This document shows positions 9,901-18,500 of a stretch of DNA of 64,000 bases, one piece after another. This DNA is from a virus. Where the stretch lies: the IMG/VR virus record IMGVR_UViG_3300045923_000041, positions 62,001 through 126,000 of that record. One strand, given 5' to 3'. Each line of letters starts with the position of its first letter. Position 1 is the stretch's first letter. Under the pieces are notes generated by a model. The model saw nothing but the letters and a program-made list of their open reading frames with translations, had not been told where the DNA came from and made no database searches. A program made the translations under genes and the position numbers.

Positions 9901-10402
9901 GGAACGTCGTGCTCGGCGGTACCACCAGCGTTGCTGGGTTCGAGACGAGCGACGACGGGTTCGTGATCGTTGCGGTGTTTGAGACCAGGTTCGGCTGGAT
10001 GGCCTGGATGTTGACGGAGCCGTTCGCGCGCACCACGCGCACGCCCGTGGGGATGAGCGTGGACACGTCGTTGACCGTGAGCACGTACGTCACGGTCGCC
10101 GTAGAGGTTGCGCTCACGGCACCGAGGATGTCGATCGCTCGGATGGCGATGGTGTTGACGCCAAGGGCGAGCGCGAGACCCGAGGGGTAGGAGTTCGGGT
10201 TCGGGATCGTGAAGGTCTGCTGGTCGAACAGGATGAGCGTGGGGTCGGACGAAAACGCCGACCCGTTCACGGAGATCTGAAGCGCCACGGTATCGACCGT
10301 GACTGTTCCCGTGATCACGATCGCGCTCTCGTTCGTGGAGAACACGAGCGACGTGGTGTATCCGAGTCCGTTTCTGAGTGCGATTTGGGGAGCGGTTGCC
10401 AT
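6917..10402 (-). CDS. Baseplate J-like (gp6/gp47-type) wedge protein, 1161 aa
   Basis: The key stretch lies around residues 525-570: GADGNRSAGTITSISGV, then VxNESSTVFGTDVETNEDLA, which is the Baseplate_J signature (G-x-x-GN, then GxDxExxxxLxxR). N-terminal residues about 15-110 form an Ig-like beta domain (FSTNESAIVITGTVTVD to TATVTYVLT). It is well over three times the size of P2 gpJ (about 300 aa), with extra beta domains before and after the core. The protein forms the ring that links baseplate wedges in contractile tails. It follows the gp25-like gene by 3 bases, and the gpI-like gene follows it, which is the classical gp25-J-I order. Confidence 0.85.
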   Translation of the reverse strand: MATAPQIALRNGLGYTTSLVFSTNESAIVITGTVTVDTVALQISVNGSAFSSDPTLILFDQQTFTIPNPNSYPSGLALALGVNTIAIRAIDILGAVSATSTATVTYVLTVNDVSTLIPTGVRVVRANGSVNIQAIQPNLVSNTATITNPSSLVSNPATLVVPPSTTFQGFNFYASTTPGGATGYFLVNQSPVTTPTVYEEDDVSSAQDIATWDNTTLKNIRIQVTETDNFGNLLNVRFDKSYPAGALGPKLRYSSNLQSYQFNNFISFTHTRSGGTGIINSDQFANVSNSDPLYYVVTAVFFDSVLNQEVETPYSQEVLGTPLTIDTAILDLPGRTAAQITTDYITAIQRVNASVALIPGSTSRDVSIDPFASEAERLWFLLDFIHRSQSFLTLIQIDDTTGNGMPDAVASSPYKSALKAAIGATTDDQTQSLIDTQYDKLAANVDKTRLPGAPAVGQVVIYTPTRPLLDIVIPAGTIVTASADSSQNLPAWPFLIAGSYTLPAENSQAYYNFSTQRYEIVADIVATQAGADGNRSAGTITSISGVAGVSVVNESSTVFGTDVETNEDLAARAMLGFQAVDTGTQGGYALTAASQIGIIKALVVKSGDPLMMRDYDPVRHKHIGGKVDIWVQGVNERNITETFAFTYQLALNIPVEIINISTLVFQVLDSRVTPSTPITEILSGPGQGVFNVTQGIAYDLTGATILSYNTFQLNAALPDQPTTHIDDVIEVDYRFQSVNTFTFSYQPVRRIVSVVGEIAGPLDLTHNIIFDQSDDPLITGQSTIATDNLTLVQYNGIPSGSPIQVNNETHVIIGFFQVPLSNVGINTDTIAVYSADRTIEYNGPSSPTPDYDIIQGTPTTPALIIRTATSTIVSGQTVSVDYTHDENFTVTYVINDLLQQLQEVVNTKRHVTADVLVKQAIDNNVNIETTVQLKAGASQSTVDAEIRSAVSIVLNTKLIGQGVAQSNVDGAINDQSGVSFNVLPFATMGYADGSIKLREAVNSAFESVASLDIGGNNAFILTAALENPTTDNGGLPTQTHGVFQDDVQLTNAASLAQVCLAANQGWIIGSEGASILGYSDDATLIAQGFTTPAAILAQRLLLTANHVVVSLSNAGSPADVPTNHVYTVTYIVSGQTGAHDITAAQVEYITLGNFNITYASA

Positions 10403-10405
10403 GGG

Positions 10406-11554
10406 TCACCCGGTGAGGACGAAGCCGCTGAGCGACTGCCGAATGAGACCCTGCTGGGCAGTCGAACCAAGCAGGTTGAGTGGTTGGGGCAGAATCAAAC
10501 CGCGAGTGATCTGAATCGGCTTGGTTGATCGGTTCTGTATCGTCATCGACACGTAGAGCAGCGTTGGATCGGACGTGTCTTGAGTGACCGTCGTCTGAAG
10601 GAGCCTGTAGGGGTACTCCTCGTCAGAGAGGTACTGCCCGACGACCGTCTCCTGTTGCTGCTTGATTGACTGCCAGCGGGTGAACGTCGTCGTGATGTCC
10701 GTCACGATCTGGTTCTGAAGGATGCTGCCGTTCGCGATCTTCTTGCCAACGGTATCGACGATGTACGTCCCGTACCACGTGTGGAACGGGTTGGACCCGC
10801 GCCGCGTGAACATGAGCTTCTGGGTCTCTTGGAGAAGCAGAGCTTCGTCCGTGACGTTCGCTGTCTCGCCTGTGTTGCCGTAGCGCCAGTCGTTCTCGTA
10901 GTTCAGCCCACCGCACCGCCGGCAGTCCTGGTACTGCGTCGTGTACGAGACCTGTACGAAGTCGTTGTAGCCCTTGAGGGGCTCATCGAAGACGATGAGA
11001 CGCGTCGGCCGCGGTGACACTGAGGTCGAGGGATCGATGACCAGGCTCCACCCTGGCGCCACCTGACGTCCTCGATACTCGCGGCCGGTCTGGATGCCGA
11101 ACGTAGCCGCCAGAGTGCTTGTCGAGCTGACGTAGATGCTTGCCCCCGTGCCCATCCCTGCGGTCACGAGGCCGATCTGCGAACCATTGGTCGTGAAGGC
11201 GAACTCAGTCCCAGCCTGCTGGTTCAAGATCTGAATGAGCTGGCCAGCCTGCATACGGTTGGTCGCCGGAGCAGTGATGGTGATGGACGGCCCCTGATTC
11301 ACTGAGACCACCATCGTGTCGTTGACCCCGGTCGTGATGGTGAACGGCCCCACAACCGTCCCCGTCGTCGAGGCTGGAACCTGCACGCCGTACGAGGGGA
11401 TCTGGTAGGAGCCGTTGTACAGAACCGAGACCGACTGGATGTTCGAGATCGGCTTGAGCGGCACCACCGTCTGGTGGTCGAGGGGGCTCACGAAAAGCGC
11501 CTCGTCCACGACGAAGTGTGGGCACACCTGGTCGATCTGGCGGTCGTAGCTCAC
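10406..11554 (-). CDS. gp25-like baseplate wedge protein with inserted domain, 382 aa
   Basis: Residues about 235-355 resemble the gp25/gpW wedge family (LLLQETQKLMFTRRGSNPFH, WYGTYIVDTVGKK, then VVGQYLSDEEYPYRLLQ), just upstream of the J-like gene as expected. The family is normally about 110-150 residues. Here the domain is at the C-terminus of a larger protein. Residues about 68-158 form an inserted domain (GPFTITTGVNDTMVVSVN, ending LAATFGIQTG) that closely resembles two insert domains of the tail sheath in this window. A CRRC pair (C211, C214) may bind metal with C11. The start ATG overlaps the upstream gene's stop (ATGA). Confidence 0.7.
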   Translation of the reverse strand: MSYDRQIDQVCPHFVVDEALFVSPLDHQTVVPLKPISNIQSVSVLYNGSYQIPSYGVQVPASTTGTVVGPFTITTGVNDTMVVSVNQGPSITITAPATNRMQAGQLIQILNQQAGTEFAFTTNGSQIGLVTAGMGTGASIYVSSTSTLAATFGIQTGREYRGRQVAPGWSLVIDPSTSVSPRPTRLIVFDEPLKGYNDFVQVSYTTQYQDCRRCGGLNYENDWRYGNTGETANVTDEALLLQETQKLMFTRRGSNPFHTWYGTYIVDTVGKKIANGSILQNQIVTDITTTFTRWQSIKQQQETVVGQYLSDEEYPYRLLQTTVTQDTSDPTLLYVSMTIQNRSTKPIQITRGLILPQPLNLLGSTAQQGLIRQSLSGFVLTG

Positions 11555-12297
11555 TGGCTGTCCAATCCGTCGTTGGGGGTCACGTAGCCCTGGAAGGCGC
11601 GGTAGAACCCATCGACCACGGTACGAGCCGGCCCCGGTTCGAGGCCGATGTACGGCGCGTAGGCGTAGTTGCCGGTCGGGTCCTGCCCCTTGTCGTCAGC
11701 GATGGCGCGGTAGTTCTGGCTGGTGATGAGGGCGTTGATCGCAGCGATGAGATTGGCGAGGGACCCTGTGGTCGTCGCATCCCCCTGGATGGTGTTGAGG
11801 AGCTGCGCCTCGGCTGCGAGCTGGTCGGCGTAGTCGAGAGCGCGGCGGATCTTGCGCTCGATGGCCTCCCGCTTGTACTGGATGCTGTCGTTCATCCACG
11901 CGCGGATCTGCTGCACGGGGATGGCCGAGTCGGCATCCATGAGCCCTTGCGTGCCCACGACCTTGCCGTTGCTGATGAGCTGCGCCGAATGGGACTCATC
12001 CCCCTTCATGAGGAAGAGCGCTTGCGTCTGCGACTGACGAAGAGGCAGGTCGTAGAACGCGTCACCCCCAAGGATCTCGTAGACCGCGAACAGACGTCCG
12101 ATATACGAGTCCGGGTCGCTGACGGCATAGCTGACCACCACGGACTGGTTGAACTGGAACAGAACGTTCCCCACCCGGGCCTGCTCCGCCGCAAGGTGGG
12201 CCAGCCGTCCAGGGATGTCCGCAAGCTGCGCTTGCGCGAACGTCTGGAGCCGCTTGAATTGCGACGCATTGAACGTTCCCAAGAAGTCCCAAGCCAA
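11551..12297 (-). CDS. Baseplate-region structural protein with TTG start, 248 aa
   Basis: Start chosen at TTG 12297 (reads MAWDFLGTF): a strong GAGGAG site lies 7 bases upstream, and no ATG is suitably placed. The protein is soluble and mostly helical, with VQQIRAWMNDSIQYKREAIE and RRALDYADQLAAEAQLLNTI (about residues 130-170), after a part with VGNVLFQFNQSVVVSYAVSD. It lies upstream of and overlaps the gp25-like gene, so a baseplate wedge or assembly role is likely. The family is not recognised. The ribosome site lies inside the end of the homing endonuclease gene, so the original leader of this gene was probably altered by that insertion. Confidence 0.7.
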   Translation of the reverse strand: MAWDFLGTFNASQFKRLQTFAQAQLADIPGRLAHLAAEQARVGNVLFQFNQSVVVSYAVSDPDSYIGRLFAVYEILGGDAFYDLPLRQSQTQALFLMKGDESHSAQLISNGKVVGTQGLMDADSAIPVQQIRAWMNDSIQYKREAIERKIRRALDYADQLAAEAQLLNTIQGDATTTGSLANLIAAINALITSQNYRAIADDKGQDPTGNYAYAPYIGLEPGPARTVVDGFYRAFQGYVTPNDGLDSQ

Positions 12298-12299
12298 AA

Positions 12300-13079
12300 C
12301 TAACTCCTCGCGTGACGGGTCAGGTACTCAGCAGCTCGTAGAAGAAGGTCAGGGACGTCCTTGAAAAACCCCAAGCCTCTGTTGCAATGGGCGCACAAGA
12401 GGGATCGCATTTTGCCGGTGCGGTGGTCGTGATCGGCATGAACAGAATTTGGGTTTTTCCCGGTCTTGGACATCGGGGTGCGACAGATGGCGCAGCACCC
12501 TTCCTGCGCCTGCCACATCTGCTCGAACTGCCCAGACGACCATCCAGAACGGCGACGCCTCTCAGCGTCAAGCCGTTCCTTTCGGTACACTTCGTCGTTT
12601 TGGTACTTGGCCCCGTTCACCTCTGACGTACAACTTCGGCAGACGGAAGTACGACAGCCCTCCCCGTAAAAGGCCCCACGGGGCAGATCGTTTCTACAGA
12701 CCGAGCAAACCTTAGTCGGCTTGGAGGGTTTGGGGGTCCGACCAGAGGGACGTCTTGCAATACCCTGTCGCAGCAAGACATTCCGAATGGTGCCAACCGA
12801 TAGCTTGTGATGTGTTGCGAGGGTCTCCAGAGACAAACCCCTTTGGTACCCTTCTGCAATAGCCAGAGCGGTCTCTGAACTGACCTTCGATCCCACTGGT
12901 CGCGTTAGACGACCATGCACCTCTTCGGCGCTGAGAGGGTAGTCCCTCAACCAAACGCTCAAGGATGCGGTGGAGACACCCGTGCATCTTGAAATGTCTG
13001 CAAGAGACAGGCGTTCTTCCAGACGTAGCCGGAGAGCTTCCGCCTTCTCCTCGGACGTTCTACGGACCCCTCTGGGCAT
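12300..13079 (-). CDS. Free-standing homing endonuclease, Endonuclease VII-type HNH, 259 aa
   Basis: The C-terminal domain (about residues 183-255) fits the recombination endonuclease VII family: CCAICRTPM (C196, C199), ADHDHRTGKMRSLLC (D216, H217, D218, H219) and CAHCNRGLG (C229, C232, N233), then FFKDVPDLLLRAAEYL. Cys 125, 128, 147 and 150 make a second, separate zinc-type site. The N-terminal 110 residues hold two helix-turn-helix-like segments (about 22-46 and 80-104) suited to DNA recognition. It sits between two structural genes with its own ribosome site and appears less GC-rich by eye, so I infer an inserted selfish gene. It nicks or cuts DNA at a target site; the target is unknown. 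A role in resolving branched DNA is less likely given the location. Confidence 0.85.
   Translation of the reverse strand: MPRGVRRTSEEKAEALRLRLEERLSLADISRCTGVSTASLSVWLRDYPLSAEEVHGRLTRPVGSKVSSETALAIAEGYQRGLSLETLATHHKLSVGTIRNVLLRQGIARRPSGRTPKPSKPTKVCSVCRNDLPRGAFYGEGCRTSVCRSCTSEVNGAKYQNDEVYRKERLDAERRRRSGWSSGQFEQMWQAQEGCCAICRTPMSKTGKNPNSVHADHDHRTGKMRSLLCAHCNRGLGFFKDVPDLLLRAAEYLTRHARS
12304..12309 (-). promoter_or_regulatory. Ribosome binding site deciding a TTG start
   Basis: GAGGAG on the minus strand ends 7 bases before TTG 12297. It is one of the strongest ribosome sites in the window and is the reason for accepting the rare start codon. Confidence 0.6.
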
Positions 13080-13090
13080 TGAATCCCCTG

Positions 13091-13119
13091 TTGATAAAGG
13101 GAGCCCATAAAGAGAAAAG
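13091..13119 (-). promoter_or_regulatory. Recurrent CTTTTATGG-like element (copy 2, doubled)
   Basis: The minus strand carries CTTTTCTCTTTATGGG and then TCCCTTTATCAA in the 43 bases between the 742-residue gene and the endonuclease gene. The first begins 3 bases after the stop. Same element as at 6023, 38215, 48092, 52149, 54665 and 55030. Confidence 0.35.
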
Positions 13120-13122
13120 CCG

Positions 13123-15351
13123 TTAGAAGATCAGGCCAAAGGCCGTAGCAAAGGGCCCGGGATCCACGGCCACGTACGCCAGGGCGATACCGGCCGAGTA
13201 GCCCCCCGGCCCGCTCGGGGGGACGGTCCCGGTCGCGTTGTCGATCTGGGAGAACCAGTCGAAGACGCTTCCGCTGCTCTGAACCGAGAGCAGGTAGAAC
13301 CCCACGGACAGGCTGAGGATGAAGTCGAGGATGCTGATCAGGAACTCGATGAACTGCTCCAAGACCGTGATCTTGCGCTCGATAGCGGAGATGAACTCCG
13401 CGATCTCCTCGAAGATCCCCTTGAAGGCGTCCACGAGAGCCTGAATCTTGGCGATCAGGTCGTATACGAGCTGACCCACCCAGGGGATGAGATCCCTCAA
13501 GATGCTGATCCGAACCCAGTCCGGCGGCACACCCCCATGCAGGAAGTTCGTCACGTACTGGAGCGCGAACTGAATGTTCTTGCGGCAGCTCGGATCCTTG
13601 TACGCTGCGATGTACGCCTGGTAGGTGTCGAGGGTGTAGTTACCGTCCGCGTCGAGAGCGATGATGTTCGCGCAGAGCTGTTGAAGGTTCGTCGCGTCCT
13701 TGATCTGCCGAACCGATGGCGTCAGGGGTCCACGTGGGAAGGCCCCCTGCATGACTTGCTGGAAGCCGGAAGTGGCTGCATAGCCCTGCTCCAAGAAGGC
13801 CGAGCCCACGACGCCCGCAAGGCGGTTCGCCTGTAGACGTACGAGCTTGTTCTGGAAAGGCTGCTGTACTTCCACGCCGCCGTTCGTAGGAAGTGGCGAG
13901 TTGGGGGTCAGGGCGCTGACCGTAGCGTTGTCAGCGTTGGACGTGACCTCCGGTTGCAGGAGGAGACCCCCAAGAACGCCCGCGTACCGGGTGAGGGTGC
14001 CCTTACCGATGGCCCAAGGCGGGGTAGTTCCCGTGGGGTTGCCCGCGGCATCGAAGGTGTCCTGTGGGACGCTCGCCCCCGTACCGTCCTTTTGCCCGGC
14101 CTGTGTGACCGGCGCCTGGAAGTTGAGCGCGAAGCCTGCGATGAACAGGTTCGTGAGGTTCTGAATGACGTCGAAGTTCGGCGGGATTTTGGGGACTCTG
14201 ACGCGGAAGATGCCGCTCGGGTTGCCCACGACAACGTTATCCCCCGGCCACGGCAAGTACCACTTGCGAGTCTTGGGGTTCTGTAGAGGGGTAGTGGCCC
14301 AGTTGAGCTGCGTCCCGTTGATGTCCAAAGTGCCCGTGTAGGCGCGCAGACGGTAGTAGTAGGTCTGATCCGACTGGATGTTCTCCGTGTCGAACCACTG
14401 GATGAAGCCGAGTTCCCCGATGAGCCCATTGAGGATCGTCGTGAGGATGTTCCCGCTGTCGTCTCCGAGCGTGAGCGTTTGGTACGTGTCGAACTTGATG
14501 ATCGGCTCACCATGGTCGTCGGTGAGGTGGATCGTCTGGTTGTAGAACTGTCCCGGGATACCGCGAGTCTCGTGCAGCGTGGGCACGCTTGCCGTGACGC
14601 GACCGACACCACTAGCGCCAACGTCGATGTCGTTGTTGATGGGGGTCGAGCTGCGTTCGATGAGCCACTGCGGCGGGATGAACTCGTTGGCAACGATACC
14701 CGCGAGGTCCGTGAATCCGGGGTCGGGGGGCTGCATACCACCGCCAAGAGTCCACGAGAGCGAGACTGCGTTGGCCTGAATCGAGAACGCCTTCGCGAGG
14801 CTGTTGATCGGTTGGACGGGAGTGGTGTTGTTGTTGACCGGGAAGATCTTCACGTTCGCCGGCGCAGCGAAGCGCGGCATGATGAAATCGCGAGAGAAGA
14901 ACTTGAGCAGGATCTTGATGAGACGCAGGAGTCCGACCGGGCCGACCGCATCCGCGACGAGCAAGATGAATCCGCTCTGTGTCGCCCCTGCGATGGGCTG
15001 CGGACGGTTCGGGTCACGCGAGTCGAGCAGCGATCCCTTGAACCGGCCCGTGAACGCTTGGTAGCCGCCCACGTACTTGAAGAAGTTGGGGTCTTTCGTT
15101 GGGTCTGGGATGTCGAAGTAGGCGTAGAGCCCTGTCTGATCGAGCGCCTGGACGAGGGTCTCGATGAGCTGGATGAGGGCCTTGACGAGCGCCTCGATGG
15201 GGTTGAGCAGCGCGAGAAGAAACGCCTTGACCGTTTCGAGGATGGTCTTGAGCACTTCCAGGAAAACGAGAAGCGTCTCCAGAACGTTCCGCACCGGCTC
15301 CAGGAGGTCCTGGCCGGGGAGCTGAATAGAGAAGCCTTCCCAGGATGCCAT
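13123..15351 (-). CDS. Baseplate/tail structural protein with long amphipathic helices, 742 aa
   Basis: Residues about 15-70 are one long heptad-like run of Leu, Ile and Val (LEPVRNVLETLLVFLEVLKT and onward to ETLVQAL). A second run near the C-terminus (about residues 630-690, LVYDLIAKIQALVDAFKGIF, then EQFIEFLISILDFILSLSVG) is similarly hydrophobic. Between them are beta-rich parts with fibronectin-III-like strands (AVSLSWTLGG; QTYYYRLRAYTG, about 335-345). There is no clear signal peptide. It lies in the baseplate operon after the 2033-residue protein and a 73-residue protein. The helices could form a coiled bundle or interact with membrane during injection; neither is proven, and I do not recognise a named family. 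Confidence 0.75.
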   Translation of the reverse strand: MASWEGFSIQLPGQDLLEPVRNVLETLLVFLEVLKTILETVKAFLLALLNPIEALVKALIQLIETLVQALDQTGLYAYFDIPDPTKDPNFFKYVGGYQAFTGRFKGSLLDSRDPNRPQPIAGATQSGFILLVADAVGPVGLLRLIKILLKFFSRDFIMPRFAAPANVKIFPVNNNTTPVQPINSLAKAFSIQANAVSLSWTLGGGMQPPDPGFTDLAGIVANEFIPPQWLIERSSTPINNDIDVGASGVGRVTASVPTLHETRGIPGQFYNQTIHLTDDHGEPIIKFDTYQTLTLGDDSGNILTTILNGLIGELGFIQWFDTENIQSDQTYYYRLRAYTGTLDINGTQLNWATTPLQNPKTRKWYLPWPGDNVVVGNPSGIFRVRVPKIPPNFDVIQNLTNLFIAGFALNFQAPVTQAGQKDGTGASVPQDTFDAAGNPTGTTPPWAIGKGTLTRYAGVLGGLLLQPEVTSNADNATVSALTPNSPLPTNGGVEVQQPFQNKLVRLQANRLAGVVGSAFLEQGYAATSGFQQVMQGAFPRGPLTPSVRQIKDATNLQQLCANIIALDADGNYTLDTYQAYIAAYKDPSCRKNIQFALQYVTNFLHGGVPPDWVRISILRDLIPWVGQLVYDLIAKIQALVDAFKGIFEEIAEFISAIERKITVLEQFIEFLISILDFILSLSVGFYLLSVQSSGSVFDWFSQIDNATGTVPPSGPGGYSAGIALAYVAVDPGPFATAFGLIF

Positions 15352-15354
15352 CTG

Positions 15355-15576
15355 TCATGCCCCGTACGTGAGCTTGCGCAACTTCTTGCGCTGGCGGTCG
15401 ATCTCCAACCGCGTGGTCTTGATCGTCTCGTTGATGATCGTGCGCATGTGGCCGATGATGGCGAATTCCTGCTTGTACTGCCACTGCGCCCGAGGCTCAG
15501 CAGCGGCCTCAGGTTCAGGAGCAGGCGCCTCGGGGGCCGCCGCTTGCTCTTCGGGGATCTTGGGTTCGTCGCTCAT
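15355..15576 (-). CDS. Small charged coiled-coil protein, 73 aa
   Basis: The N-terminal 30 residues are Pro/Ala/Glu-rich and probably disordered. The C-terminal 35 form one basic helix (MRTIINETIKTTRLEIDRQR, KKLRKLTYGA). The start overlaps the stop of the 2033-residue gene (ATGA), and the next gene starts 4 bases after its stop, so it is translationally coupled on both sides. Probably an assembly factor or a minor baseplate part binding its large neighbours (inference). No family recognised. Confidence 0.7.
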   Translation of the reverse strand: MSDEPKIPEEQAAAPEAPAPEPEAAAEPRAQWQYKQEFAIIGHMRTIINETIKTTRLEIDRQRKKLRKLTYGA

Positions 15577-18500
15577 GCCGCCTGTACCGCCAGAATCATG
15601 AGTAGTTGGTTGAGAATGTTCGCTTGAGCCGCGATGCGGTTCGTGATCGCAACAGCCTCTTGAATCAGCAAGCCGCTCTGCTGGTCGATGCGGGCGTCAA
15701 TCCAGGTGTACCGTGCGTCATACAAACGGTCTGTGCCAGTCAAAGCGTTCTCGATGAGCGCTATGGGTCCGGTCGCTGGGTTGGTCAGGTAGTTCACACG
15801 GTTCTGCACCACAGTGTGCCGTGCCGTGAGGTCCGTGGCCAAGAAACCCCAGGCCACCGCTTGAGCGTCCCCCACGACCGGCACTGAGGTGGTGAGGAGC
15901 GTCTGCCATGTGGTGGTCGTCGTGACGAAGGTCGTGTTCTGCGCGAGAATGCTGAACACGTTCGTAAGCGTCGTGAAGCTCAGGCCAAACGTGCTCACGA
16001 TCTGGTAGGTCGTCGGAATCGCGGCCGTGAAGTTCTGCGTTGTCGTCAGCACGTGCGGCGGGGTCGTGCTCGCGATCTGGTAGATGCCAGCGTTCGAGCC
16101 GCTAGGCACGTACACGTAGTCGGACCCCGTCACCTCCGTGAAGTCCTGCGTGCTGTCCGTCAGGGTGGTGGGCAGCGTAACGGTGCCCGTGCTCGGTCCT
16201 ACGACCACCGTGAAGGCATCCGTGAAGAACTGGTTGATCGCTGCCTCTTCGGTCGTCCCGATCGTGACCAGCTCTTGAGACACTGCCGCGAGGAGCGATT
16301 GGTAGAAGAACCCGTCGTACGTCGCGAGGGTGTTGTCCACGCGATAGGAGAACGCCGAGTCGGTCGTCAGGGATTGGTCGAGCGTGACGGAGTTCGAGGC
16401 ATTGTACGTGGCGATGTTCCGGCGAAGACCCGCGTTCGCGCCCGTAGTCACAACAATCGTGTACCCGACCATAGACGCACTGAATGGCGTGCCGGAATCC
16501 GTGAAGGCTGTGCCAGTGACGGATCCAGAGAGGGTCTCGACGAGGCTCGACGTCGTGGTCACAACCTCGAACGAGAAGGGGTTCGGGTCGTACGTGAAGG
16601 GCTCGGACGGGGCGACGAACAATGCTGTAGTGGTGCTGCCGGTTCCGGCGTGGTGGAAAGAGGACCCTGCGTTCACACCCGTCAGGATGCGCACGAGGTC
16701 GTATTGCTTGGGGGCTCCCGGGAAGGTGCCGGACGTGAGCGTGATGTGCAGACCGCTGACGTCGATGGTGCCGGTCCCGACGAAGGGCAGCGCCAAGGTC
16801 TGCAAGTTCGTGATCTGCGCCAGCTCGCTGTTGAGCGGGCCGCCCCCTGCTTCCGTGGTCTCGCCATTGAATAGCGGGCCGACGAGCGGGATCGCTTGGT
16901 CACCATCGTCATCAACGGTGCCGCCATCGAGCGCAGGGAAGCGATAGGGTGCAACGTTCGTTGCGAAGAGGCCAGCACCGTAGACCTGAAGAATGTCCCC
17001 GCTCGTGGTCCCGAGCTGCACGGGGTAGATGAGCAGGAACTTGGGGATAATGGTGGTCGGCAGGGTACCGTCGAACGGGAAGTGCCGCTTCTTGTAGCGG
17101 ATCTCCCCAGTGCCAAGGTCGCAGTCCACGTCCTTGCCGAACTGGTAGACCATCTGGTAGCCGCCGCTGCCAGGCGGGTCGTTGCCGCCCGAGAGCATCG
17201 AGTTGGCATCGGAGGGGGACATCGTGATGGTCGCCCCGGCAGGTATCTCGAAAGCGGAGCCGCCGCTCAATGTGATGGTTTGAGGGGTGCCGCCCGAGAT
17301 AGCGGTGACCGTGACGTTTGCTGAGGCCGGGATGTACGAGTTGCCGAGAGACTCGTTGTGCGTCGGATCCTCGACGACCACCTTCATCGGGGAGTTGGGA
17401 CCGCTAGTCGGGAACGCAGGGCGCTGGAGCGCATCGTTGGTCCCAGTCGCGTTGTCCACGGCGAAGACCGTGTTGCCAGGCGGGTAGGGCTGGAGGATCT
17501 GAGCACGGGGCGCCCGACGCGAGACCTGCGAAGGCAGAGACGAGAGGTTCGAGAAGGTCAACTTCGCGACCGTATCTCCGTCGTTGGGGCCGCTCGCGTC
17601 CTGGCACGGTGAGGTTGTGAACAGGTTCCGGCGTGTCGTGAAGAAGCGGCTGTAGGGACCAGCGATGTAGAGCTTCTGGTACGTGCCGTTGGGGAGCGGG
17701 AACGGCGAGACCTGCACGAGGTCGTCAATCTGGTTGAGCGCATCCGCGGGCGAGGACACCGTGCGGCCGATGACCCCATCGAACTTGAAGAGACCGTCAT
17801 GGTCGCCTACCACACGCCCGTCGAAGGCCGCGAGCACCGCTTCGAGGTCGTTGACGATGGTGTTGTAGTAGGTGAGGGTCGAGCGAGCGATGATGTCCTG
17901 GTTGGCCAGGTGCCCCTCGGAGTAGTAGATCGATTGACGGCCCTGGCTGTAGAGCTGGGGAGACGACGAGTTCGAGGTCTGCGGACCGCTCGTGGGCGCG
18001 CCCGAGGTCGAGTCCTGTTGAAGCTCCTGCGCGAACTCCCCTCGGAAGTTCGTCATCGTCTCGACCCGGTAGTAGAAGCTGTCCGGACTGAACGTGTAGT
18101 AGTTCGCCATCAAGCTCTGGTTGAGGAGCCCGTTGGGGGCGCTGGGAGTGATGACGTTCGTGTAGCTCGCCCGGAAGTGCAACCCAGCCTGAACCGTGTA
18201 GTAGCCCGTGTAGAAGATCGAGACTTCCTCACCTGGCTGCAAGGGCACTGTCAAGGTGATGTTGCCCGATGGCTCGATCGTATAGTCGGTCGGCGAGGAG
18301 AGGATCGTTCCGACCTGACCGCCCATACGCCGCCAGACGATGTACGGCTGCGTGAGCACAGGAACGTAGGTGGTCGTGACGACCTTGGCCCCAGCTTCGT
18401 AAATGGGCCGGACAGAGTAACTTAGCGTCTCGACGTCGTACTGAAGGACGGTGTTGCGTGCGAGTGTGATGTTGGTGACGTTGTTCGTCGAGTCGTAGGT

